Below are positions 1 to 8,925 of a stretch of 64,000 bases of DNA, in pieces. Under the pieces are notes generated by a model, which worked only from the letters and a program-made list of their open reading frames with translations, was not told the DNA's origin and made no database searches. Within the stretch, counting starts at the first letter, position 1. Each line of letters starts with the position of its first letter. The position numbers and the translations under genes were made by a program. Source of the DNA: Powellomyces hirtus (lineage: Eukaryota; Chytridiomycota; Chytridiomycetes; Spizellomycetales; Powellomycetaceae); the NCBI GenBank assembly GCA_025526995.1, contig JAHLKG010000003.1:1674001-1738000 (forward strand), written 5' to 3'.

Positions 1-39
1 CACAAGGCCCCACCGTCTGCATATCAATTGAACATCACA

Positions 40-447
40 TCATTCAGAGGATTCTTCAGAGGAGTCGTCATCGCTAGAATCGTCTGCGTACGCGAATTCT
101 AGGAGTAGGATGGGTAAGTACGGTGCGATGACATGAGAGACCCATTAGGCGCATGTATCTTACCTGTCAGTCGATACAGATGACAAATTTTCCCTTTGAC
201 TTGCTCACTCACGATGAAATCATTTGTGGTGTGATAGTCTTTTCGAAAGCGACTGTTGATGGTGTGCACGCACCTCCTCAAAGCGTCCTTTGAGGGTTGA
301 GTGCGGGTCTTGTAGCCCACGCTGGGAAGTCCATGACGAAGCAGCTCGGCGAGACGTTTGGTGGTGCGTGGGCCTCGGGGTCGCCAAGAGGTGAATGACA
401 GCTCGTTCAACTGATGAAAGCTTCTCAAGAGGTCGTAAGTATGTCAT
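40..447 (-). pseudogene. Unrecognised gene 3' end, possibly frameshifted
   Basis: A coding-looking frame runs on the minus strand from about 410 to 164. It ends at a GTAAG donor and joins in phase to a short exon (98-40) that encodes an acidic tail (EFAYADDSSDDD, SSEESSE) and a stop. Upstream, the best continuation (start ATG at 447, MTYLRPLEKLSSVERAV) lies in a different frame. The two frames can be joined only by a one-base shift near 365, which suggests a frameshift mutation. An alternative is that the protein begins after an acceptor at 411. The spacing of hydrophobic and basic residues is faintly winged-helix-like, but no family was recognised. It is either a decayed gene or one whose upstream exon I misread. 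Confidence 0.35.
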
Positions 448-998
448 GGTGGGATGCATGTTTGATGATCTATCAAAAAAATCCAGACCGGTCGATGGTG
501 CACCGAACGTCCCACCTTCACTCCTGCTTTTACATACTTTCCGGCCTACCCCACACAAGGCAGTGCATGTGAATGACGTCCACCTTGCGTGGTTTCAGGG
601 CTACATTCAAAGTGAGACAGGGTTGACTCAATAAGAGCTAGAACAGCTGACGCAGGCACGGCACAAAACAGAAACAGCTCTGTGAGCACGCGCACGCGGT
701 AGCGCCCTAGTACATCGTCCCCCTCCTCTCATCAGCGCTGGAGATGAAGGAAAAATGGCGCATACAACTGTAATGACAATTATCGAAAACTGCTTTTATT
801 CTCAAATGACATGCGGTTGAGGGGATCTATAACTATGTGTATGGCCCTTTACATCACAGTCCCAGCCAAATAGTTTCCATACTGCTGGTTGTCACACTCA
901 TACGCCTCTCAAGCTCCACCCAAGCGCACTATTTGCCCCTTTCACATCCCCTCAAAAGGGCAACAGAGCCGCTTGTTTTGCATATTTCCGTTCCGTCC
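411..998. other. Gap with no supported gene
   Basis: Apart from the possible 5' end of the preceding frame (to 447), nothing is supported here. AATAAAA-like motifs on the minus strand near 800 could be the polyadenylation region of the open frame that ends at 999. Confidence 0.3.
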
Positions 999-1426
999 TT
1001 AGGACCTAGGCAGTCCACAAGCTTGAGCTCCTTGCGTGTCGACCCTCAGGTATTTTCGCGATCCGGTAAGGGCGTCAAGAATGTAATCCAGTCCGAGATT
1101 CAGCGTATAGATGTGATAGATGGATTCTTGCTTGTTCTTCATCTTTTTGACCGAATACCAAATCTGCCATGGCCCATACTCTTTGGACATTGAGCGTCCT
1201 TGTTTGTTTAAGCATAACTCACACAAGAAAACCCTGGACTCAGTCCTCATTATGCGGCTTACGCTTGATGTCAGACCTGATGGTTCAAAGAGCATTTGAA
1301 TGTATCGTTCCCGCTCATGGATCGCCGAGGACTCACCTACGCACCATAGATTGAGACCAATGTCAAAATACCCATCAAGGAGGAATAATATATCAAGTGG
1401 AAGTCGCCGTGGCCTTCAACGCCCTA
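999..1426 (-). CDS. Unrecognised open frame, possible gene fragment
   Basis: About 142 codons stay open on the minus strand, with a composition that looks coding. There are aromatic and charged stretches such as LDGYFDIGLNLW near the 5' side and EYGPWQIWYSVKK in the middle, ending with a stop at 999. The first internal ATG is near 1293, but coding character extends upstream of it to about 1426, so the true start is probably in a lost or unseen exon. Degenerate direct repeats lie immediately upstream. I do not recognise the family. The position in a repeat-rich, gene-poor corner suggests a gene remnant or a mobile-element fragment. Confidence 0.35.
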
Positions 1427-1449
1427 GTGCCGCCTGGCTCCTTTCCAAA

Positions 1450-1706
1450 ATACATTGAGACCGCGATCAGTGCAAATTGTGATGCCAGCGAAGGACATTT
1501 CGAGCATTGACGAACCTTTTCCCCGCGTCAGTCGGTGGAAGTCAAAGCTCTGGATGTTGCGTTGCTCCCTCCAAAAATACACATTGAGATCGCGATCAGT
1601 GTAAAGTGTGATGCCATTGAAGGAAATCTTAATACATTGAGATCGCGATCAGTAAAAGTGGGATGCCATCGAAGGAACTCTTGAGCGTTTACGAACCTTT
1701 TCCCAG
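1450..1706. repeat. Three degenerate direct repeats
   Basis: A unit beginning ATACATTGAGATCGCGATCA recurs at about 1450, 1579 and 1632. It is followed in each copy by a GTGATGCCA-like segment and GAAGGA. Copies 1 and 3 also share a downstream block, ACGAACCTTTTCCC, at about 1510 and 1690. The copies differ by point changes and small gaps, so the array is old. Confidence 0.7.
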
Positions 1707-1792
1707 CGCCCGTCCCTGGAAACGGCTTATGATAGCCAGCAATTTACGACCCTCCCCCTCCCCCCCCCCAGTACAAAGCCCTCCTTTGGTCT

Positions 1793-2165
1793 GTGCATGG
1801 GTAGCCCGCGCTCCTACGTCGCCAACACCCTTTTCATCTCTCACCTCCTTTTCTGCCCTGAATGGGGAGGTGGAAGACGCCATGCACACCCGCTCTACAC
1901 CCAAAAGTCTTTGGACTTATCGTGGTTTCAAGCACTTGACCGCGGCCTTGACAGGCCCGGAACCAAAGGAGATATCTTTGCCCTCCCGGCGTGAAGCAGT
2001 CAGTGCATGGGTAGCCCGCGCTCCTACGTCGCCAACATCCTTTTCATCTCCCACCTCCGTTCCTGTGCACAAGGAGGAGGTGGAAGACGCCATGCACACC
2101 CGCTCTACACCCAAAAGCTCTTTGGACTTATTGTGGTTTCAAGCACCTGAGCGCGCCGCCTTGAG
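1793..2165. repeat. 163-bp direct repeat pair
   Basis: The segment starting GTGCATGGGTAGCCCGCGCT at 1793 reappears at 2003, offset by 210 bp. Similarity continues for about 163 bp, through GGAAGACGCCATGCACACCC, to the ends near 1955 and 2165. The offset is a multiple of three, so a plus-strand frame (1663-2292) and minus-strand frames are open through both copies. That is probably a by-product of the duplication; no protein family was recognised. Confidence 0.75.
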
Positions 2166-2684
2166 TATACTTGAAAGTATTTCAAGGCGGCCGCAACTGC
2201 AAGCCAAGAGGAGATGGGGGATTGTCGAGAAACAACGCGCAGAACGGCTGAAGGCACCTGTCGAACGTCGGAACACGGCGTCACGGGCGTAGGCTTAGAA
2301 ACTCTTGGCGGCGAGTGCCCGTCGACAAATTCCGGTGACAAAGACGGTTCTGACGCTATCGCAAGGCCTGCCGCGATCGTCTGTTCTACGTCGTGCTCGC
2401 CCTGACTCGCCGGTTTCCGCGCGGTTGGCCGTTGGCTTCGGCCGACATGGTCTCCAGTCTCATTTTCGTTACATTTCGCTTGGCAAGAGAGGAGGGCACA
2501 CAGAGGCCTGACAGGAAGAGAAAGAAGCGACACGCAACGCAAGCACGCAGAAGGGACATAGGAAGGGGTTGGGTATTGGGCGGCAGAAGGAGTGCATGAG
2601 AGAAAACACGGCAGAGTAGGCCGCAAGCACGATTGTAGCCAAACCATAGCCCATAGCCCCCCCCCCCCCCCCGCTTTCCGCAAA
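2166..2684. other. Upstream region of the EF-hand gene with a C16 tract
   Basis: No supported gene. It ends in a run of 16 cytosines (2657-2672) lying 12 bases before the start codon of the EF-hand gene. The run is presumably within its promoter or 5' UTR. Confidence 0.4.
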
Positions 2685-3266
2685 ATGTCACATCCCACTA
2701 CCAACCACCAGGACCCGTATCACGGTCCAGGTCATATCTCAGTAGGCGATATCCGTCAGGTGTTTCGGCGGGCCGATTGTGGTGGAAAGGGGTACCTGAC
2801 GCGTGCTGACTTTCTGGTGGCTATGGTTGGGCTGCTGGGATACGAGCCGAGCGAGTGGGAACTGCAGCATAGTTGCAAGGATGTGGATATTGATCAATGT
2901 GGTGCGTTAGCATTGAATGTGCAGCACCCGCCATAACTGCAGACATCTCACTGGGTGTGTTTTGGGTTTGTGTCTATCTCCCCAGAAATGGATCTCCGCA
3001 CATTCACCTCCCTCATTCTCCGCAAGCTCGGACCCCACCACGCCAGCACCACCGAGGAAGACGCGTCGATCCGGCATGCGTTCTTGGCCGCTGATGCCGG
3101 GTGTCGCGGGTTCCTGACTCCAGCCGACCTGCGGTCCCTGTTTGCGACGGTCGCACCCACCGTCCCGCCGGCAGTGGTGGACGAGGCATTTGTCATGTTG
3201 GATCGGAACCGCTGTGGAAGGATCACGTATAGGGAGTTTGAGGAGATTATGAAGTGTCGGACGTGA
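2685..3266 (+). CDS. EFCAB11: EF-hand protein, EFCAB11-like
   Basis: Two exons, 2685-2901 and 2986-3266, joined by a GTGCGT...CCCAG intron, give 165 residues. That is close to the size of animal EFCAB11 and calmodulin. Four EF-hand-like helix-loop-helix units follow one another: around residues 20-45 (ADCGGKGYLTRADF), 55-80 (DIDQCEMDLRTF), 100-125 (AADAGCRGFLTPADL) and 135-162 (DRNRCGRITYREFEEI). Only the last loop keeps most calcium-coordinating positions; the others have Cys or Gly where Asp is usual, so calcium binding may be weak. The role of EFCAB11 is poorly defined, so function is left open. The gene is intact although it lies inside a decayed, repeat-rich stretch. Confidence 0.8.
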
Positions 3267-4267
3267 ATGTAGAGAGCTGGGTTTGGGAGGGCGTGTTGGG
3301 AGAGGGTTCTGGTTTTATGTACATGTTATTTGTAAGTGAGAATAGAAAGTCGATTATTGGCACATGTTGCAGAATTTGCGCCACGTCCCTTGAGAAGGAT
3401 GAAACAGAGCATGCTATGTACGCCTGAAGTTGTACAACGTCGACGTTTGGTTCGCACACACACAGCTCGGCAGCGGAAGCAGCCGCGGGTTCGTGTGCGG
3501 CAGCGGCCTAGCGGTAGACGGCGTGCGTACTCCTTCTCCGATGCCACAAAGGGTACATTGTTCTGTTTAATCCGATGCTGGTAAGATCAAGAGACCCATA
3601 ATCATCGTCGGTGTCAAAACCACGAAATTCTATCCGTATCTTCATGCTTGAGACAAGCAGAGAAGGAGCATGAGTTCGTGCGTGAAGCTGTCCAGTTGCT
3701 CGAGACTCGTCTTCCAACTAGCTGCGAGTAGGCGGGAGATACGTTGGAAAAGATGTCGCCAGAGCTCTGGAGGGATCGTGGCGGGTGAGAGATGATTGCT
3801 TTCGTGAAGATGGGAACTACTTTGGGCGCTCACGCCGATGGGGACTCCAGGCGGATCCGCCGTCCCAGACCGTGAGAAAAACCTACAAACGGATTGACAC
3901 ACCACCGATCTCCTCCGAACTTACAGCTTCAAGGAGCCTCAATTTAGAAACAGGTCAGTGCTAAAATACTAAATGCTTGGGAGAAGCAAGATTAGACGGA
4001 CGGCAAGATGGACGTGGGAAAAAAGCCATAGCAGGAAGAACTTCGACCATTCGTTCGTTCAGTCCTCGAGATCGGCTGGTCTCCTGAAGCTGAGAATGAG
4101 CTCCGGTCCCGCGAGACCTAACAGCGATTCGCATTGGCATTTGCAGCTCGAGCCTCGGATTCCCAGCGGTGACCTCCTTAGATAAATCCTCGAGAATGGA
4201 GCCATCAATGAGCTTTCCTGACTTGCCCATCTTGGGCTATCAATGACCTGCTGACGCAGCCGAATCC
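3267..4267. other. Coding-looking fragments, no intact gene
   Basis: Minus-strand open pieces at 3508-3717, 3642-3905 and 3961-4230 have coding-like composition (for example ILEDLSKEVTAGNPRL near 4190). They do not join into a clear model. They may be the distal exons of the broken gene at 4268-5167. Confidence 0.25.
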
Positions 4268-5167
4268 TCAAGCATGCTTCCCAGCGATCATCTCGCGTGA
4301 TAATATGCGCTCGAGGTGGATGCCATTTGTGCCCTCCTGTTTGGTCTCCGAAAGGGGCTGGATTTCGGGAATACGACGTTCGTCGCACATGTTTCGGATA
4401 GACTGCAGTGCTGGTAAGCCTCGGATTTTAGCCGTATCGACCGGAGAGACTGCGTTCCGAATCCAATCCAGAATTTGGATCGTCGCAAGGCCGGGATCAA
4501 CTTCCCGTACTACGCTAGTTGGGGAGCTTGAGCGATCTGGTGACCTTTGACCGCCGCCATGCTGACTGGGTTCCAGCGAGTGCTAGAGGATGTGCGTTCA
4601 CTCCTTACAAGGAGTATATGTCAGCTCAAACTCGGAAAAGCTGCAAACATAGGAAGCCAACCCGTTCATCATTTGCAGCCGTGTTTGAATGATTTGTAGA
4701 AACCATGAGTCGCTCATGACATCGTCAGACCGCCACATCTTGAGACTGCAGCTCAAGCGGCGGTGCTGATCTGGGGTCCGATCTTCAATTGGCGCATTCT
4801 TGATGCGGTGTTCTTTTATTTCAAGTGCTGCGTTGATGAAACTACGAATACTAGCAAATATTAACTCCCAAATATTAACTCCTGCTTTCTTGCTTTCTCC
4901 GAGGCAGACAAGATCGCGCAGATTTCATCAAAAGCCGCCCTTTTATGTACCGTAGTGTGATCTGTGTGTGCCCGCGTTTCTGCCTCTGAAGGGCCACACC
5001 GGCAAGCACTCACCGCTCTCTCCGCAAACGGGGTGGCGATGGCAAATGCAGGCTTGGTACTCCATCACGGTCGCTGATGGAGCATATGCAGAGTATCCCG
5101 TTGCGCTTCAAGGTCCAATACTGAGGGATTGGGCAAGTTCGCCCTAAACGTATTTGACAAACCAGTG
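4268..5167 (-). pseudogene. Broken multi-exon gene, family unknown
   Basis: Minus-strand exons can be followed from about 5167 to a stop at 4268-4270: one from 5167 to a GTGAGT donor near 5016, one after a CACACAG acceptor near 4958 down to about 4608, and one after a CTCTAG acceptor near 4591. Two lesions interrupt an otherwise coherent reading. One is an in-frame TGA at 5065-5067. The other is an exact 14-bp tandem duplication (4855-4868 and 4869-4882), which shifts the frame. Ignoring one 14-bp copy restores a continuous helical stretch (FINAALEIKEHRIKNA and onward). Phase-compatible introns surround the lesions. I do not recognise the family. Unseen introns could explain the TGA, but not easily the duplication. 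Confidence 0.45.
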
Positions 5168-5671
5168 CTACGAATTCTTTTGTTCGAAAATCAGAGTGGC
5201 CACATCCGATATGGGAAAGAAGCACGCTCGCAGGTGCCCCAGCAACCTTCTAGCTGGACGGGAAAGTTCCCACCATGAGCTGGTGGAGTACTGTACATCG
5301 AAGGCAATAGCCAGGTCTTATACTTGAGGAATTGGATGGACCGAGGCTTGAATGTGTGAGCGCAATCAAATACCCTCTGAAATGTCTCAAAAATTTGCAA
5401 TGGGATAGGCGGTGGAGGAGCAGGAGACAGATGAGGAATAAGAGGTTGGAGGGTGACTGAATCAGATTTTCCGCTTTCTGGCGCCCGGAATGTTTGCGTC
5501 ACTGTATGGGGAAGCGGAAACGCACGAGCTATGCCTATTCTGACAATTGGTGTGGGCGCCAAGCGATACTTGTGGGAACGTCAGATCGCAAGATACAATA
5601 ATGTTGAAAGCAAAGCTTTTACAACATCTTATTAAAAACAAAAAAAAAGTACTTTTCAGGATTGTAATTAA

Positions 5672-5914
5672 TCAGTATCCTTGTCGATACCCCTCGATAA
5701 CTGACCCCTTAATGCATTCATGAAGTTCTTCAAATTCTCCGCGTGGCATTTCCAGGAAAGCATATATCCTGGCAGGTTGATCGTAGGAGGATTCGAATAA
5801 GATGGCGTAATCCCATGGCCACTTGGAATCGAGAGAGAACACAATGAAGTCCTTGATCAAGTAAAGTTTGAATTCATCATCAGAGTCATCATCAGAGTCA
5901 AAGTCGAAACTCAT
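5672..5914 (-). CDS. Small acidic hypothetical protein
   Basis: An 80-codon minus-strand frame starts MSFDFDSDDDSDDEF and continues with aromatic-rich sequence (SKWPWDYAILFESSYD) to a stop at 5672. The composition looks coding, but no family was recognised. An upstream exon is possible. The surrounding sequence contains several half-open frames, so this may be the tail of a decayed gene. Confidence 0.3.
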   Translation of the reverse strand: MSFDFDSDDDSDDEFKLYLIKDFIVFSLDSKWPWDYAILFESSYDQPARIYAFLEMPRGEFEELHECIKGSVIEGYRQGY

Positions 5915-6690
5915 GTCCTTGACCTATGCGGCTGAGGCTTTCCCATCGTCAGCGAGAAAAAGTCACGGGAATCCTCCATGATGGTCATCAAAGCGTATCG
6001 ATACTGTCAACGAGGTTGCGGTTCTCCATGACTAATTGTGTTATACAAGGAGCTGACGTAGGAGCCGACGGATGTGCCCTCAGCACGAATCATAGAATCC
6101 AGCAACCACCTGGGATTCACAAACGGGTTGCTGAGCGGTTTCTTGAAGCGCAAGAGAAAACCAAACTTGGAGCTGCAACTCTCAAAGCGGTTGCTTGGGC
6201 TCGCATAAGTTCCTGACCACGTCGCAACAAGATCGTATAGAATTCTTTGTTGAACAGCATCAACGTAAGGAACAACTGTGTTTTGGTCCTGATGATGTCG
6301 TCCCGTCGACGATCCTCTCAATCAGGTTTGGGCGGGACACGCATGGTGAATGTATTCGAGACTATGCAATGCGAAGCGAAGAGAATAGGCTACGATCAGT
6401 GGTCCGTCCTAATAGGAAATGTCGTGTAGAGATGTGCTGGGAATGTATATGCTCCTGGAAAAGGAGGTGGAATCCAGAAACACAGTGTCTCTATCGGCGC
6501 GTTGGTTGAACTACCGGTATCTATTCGTTGCTCTCTCGTTGTCCTTCTTACGAGCGTCTGTGCTAGCCGTAAATATATTATTTGGTTCCCTCTACAGTTT
6601 GCAACTTGCCATCTACCTACGTAGATCAGAACGGTAAACTATGTGTACTGTCCCTGCCTGGGACCTGGGATGGTATTCTCGTCGAAAGAA
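5915..6690. other. Gap with fragmentary open frames
   Basis: A minus-strand frame at 6007-6321 (containing NPFVNPRWLLDSM) and overlapping plus-strand frames are open, but none makes a convincing gene. It includes the 3' flank of the acyltransferase gene that ends at 6691. Confidence 0.3.
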
Positions 6691-8509
6691 TCATTTTTCC
6701 GCAGCCTCAACCGCCAACGCCGGCACGGCAGCTCCATCCACAATATCACCCACCAGGGTCAAGGTCTCATCCGACACCTGACGCTGCACTGCCGGTACCT
6801 CATTCGGCTCGACTTGCGGTTTATTTTTCGTATGAGTACGGTGATGGTGTCGATGGTGATGATGGTGGTGATGCGAGTACGTCGCGCCAATACTTTCGCC
6901 GAATTTGCGGGTCAGTGGTCCGAGACCCAATACGCCGTATCCAATCTGCACAGCTGCGAGGGCCACATGGAGCATGTACGCATTGGCTTTCCAGACCGTG
7001 AGGGAGTTGTGCACCGAGTGGACGACAAAGGGGGCCACCATGTAATTGACTGCCCCAATGGTGGTGATCCAGCCGAGGACGTCATAGACAGGTCGCAGCG
7101 GGGCGAGTTTCGATTGTCCATGGAAAAGGGGGCGAATATTACGTCGAATAGTTCTCGCGCCCAAATTGAGGAAACTGCCCGTGACAAACGTAAGGTAAAA
7201 CCCGGGTCGGAACCCGTGCCAGAACGCTGAAGTGACATAAGTAGCGACTGCCGCCATAGCGGTGGATTTCATGCCCGAGTCGACGATGCGGAGGTAGACA
7301 TAGCGACGGAGCCAAAGACCTGTGTTTTTGTTCCAATTGTCGATGGCGAGTTTGGGGTTGTTGGCGAGCTCGAATTTGCGGATGGCAATGTTTTGTACGC
7401 GATCCCAATGAGGGACGCCAGAGGAAGAGTAGCCATTGAAACCAAAGCCCGTGAGGACACAGGCGGCTTCGGAGAGTTTCCAGGCGATGTAGTATTTTGA
7501 GCGAGCGATCCCGCCGGCTATTTGCATAAACAGCAGTCTGCAGAAATGAAAGAAGAATGAGAATCATGTCACCTTGCATACATGAAGAGTGTTCAGAGCC
7601 AACTCTTACCTCTGCCACATTGGCTGTTTCGCGAATTCCGGTGTCAGTGCCTTCATGTACGACCACGAATCGCCGAATTTGAAGAACAGCCCAAGCGAGA
7701 TGACCGCGGCGGTCATGTTCCGGACAGTTGGGATGAGGGAGCTCGGCCTCTCATTAAACGGAGGCTATCAAATCCATAAACTATACCATCAGCCCCCATT
7801 CTCACCACAAAACACTGCAACAAAGGCAACTACCGTACAAATACCGTACCTGATTCTCCGTAAACCGCTTATAGTCCACAAACTCAAACGCCGGTCCAAC
7901 CAGGAAACCACCGAAGAAGAAAATGTAGCCAAGGTACTCGACGAGGCCAGGCATTTTTCGAATGGCAAGCTTTCGCTGGTCTTCCGACAAATCCTCGTCG
8001 GGTCGGGTTCCATCGTGGGCAGCCCAGGCAAAGGACGTGAGCTTGATGACAAGAACCATCATGGGCGCGGTGTGGTCAAAGCTAACATTGGACTTCAGGA
8101 CGAGCTGACCAAGAATGTGGCTACACAAAAAGAAGAGTTCAACTACCGACATCACCAAAATGACTTTTCGCGCCCCATGTCCCACAACTCACTTCAAGCT
8201 CAACCCCGCCATCGCCGCCGCAAAGACCGTGATCGGCACCCAACGTTTCTCCCTCTTCTTCTTCACAATCAACCACGTCCCTACCGCCGCCCCGACCAGC
8301 TGCGCAAACCCGCTCTTATCAAACAGGGCACAGAATAGGGAACCCGACACTGCGATCGAGAACACGTGGCGCACGTTTGGCGGCGCTTTGCGCGGGATCA
8401 GGCGGTAGATGAGCGCGGTCGGAAATGCGGCCGCGAGCATCACCGCTGCTTTGGCCAAGTCCAGCGGGATCCCGAACGAGACGATCCGGGCTAGAGCGTA
8501 CTCGAGCAT
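6691..8509 (-). CDS. ALE1: MBOAT lysophospholipid acyltransferase (ALE1-like)
   Basis: Four exons (8509-8193, 8120-7850, 7764-7610, 7537-6691) join in phase to give 529 residues, normal for the family. The protein is polytopic. It carries the membrane-bound O-acyltransferase signature: the Asn motif (NWNKNTGLWLRRYVY, about residue 310) and the catalytic His in SAFWHGFRPGFY (about residue 345). Segments LSLNHILGQ and KLTSFAWAAHDG match the family core. Known members reacylate lysophospholipids in the ER (Lands cycle). The first intron is confirmed because splicing recreates LSLNHILGQ. Odd feature: the cytosolic tail has a His/Arg-rich run (HHHHHHHRHHHR) absent from typical members. The dilysine-like ER tail is not obvious. 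Confidence 0.88.
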
Positions 8510-8925
8510 GATTGTGATGTTGTATGCGGAATGTCAGAACTGGGTCAGAGGTGTGCCGGACGGCGGAGATCAGTTGTACATTCGACAAGGGGTATTCTTT
8601 CCGGCCTTCTGTAATAGTGAGAGGTGACCAAGGAACAAGTCGGACGGACGAACGACCTGCCCGGGAGCTGACGGGGGGCGGGGACGAGCTTTAACAGAAA
8701 TCCCGAGCGGCGGCTGAGAGCGGAGACAAGGGTCCAAAAGTGCAAAAAAGTTGCAAAGGAAGAAAGGAATAACACACACACTTGTCTGTCACACCGAATT
8801 CACACGCGCGCGTTCCTGCCCAACCCCCACCAGCATGCCAATTCCACCACCATTTATTTTAGAGATCGCATCAGAAAGAAAGTGAAAAAAAAGAAGGGAA
8901 TGGGAGATAAGATGGGATACAGGGC
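8510..8925. other. Intergenic, promoter side of the acyltransferase
   Basis: 416 bp between two minus-strand genes. It has a short CA-repeat (ACACACACAC at about 8772) and no supported gene. It should hold the acyltransferase promoter and the 3' UTR of the F-box gene. Confidence 0.35.

Noticed and set aside
1663..2292. 209-codon plus-strand frame with two internal repeats
   Set aside because: The frame follows from a 210-bp duplication; both strands are equally open and no homology is seen.
7589..8338. Long plus-strand frame (249 codons)
   Set aside because: Antisense to three exons and two introns of the well-supported ALE1-like gene.
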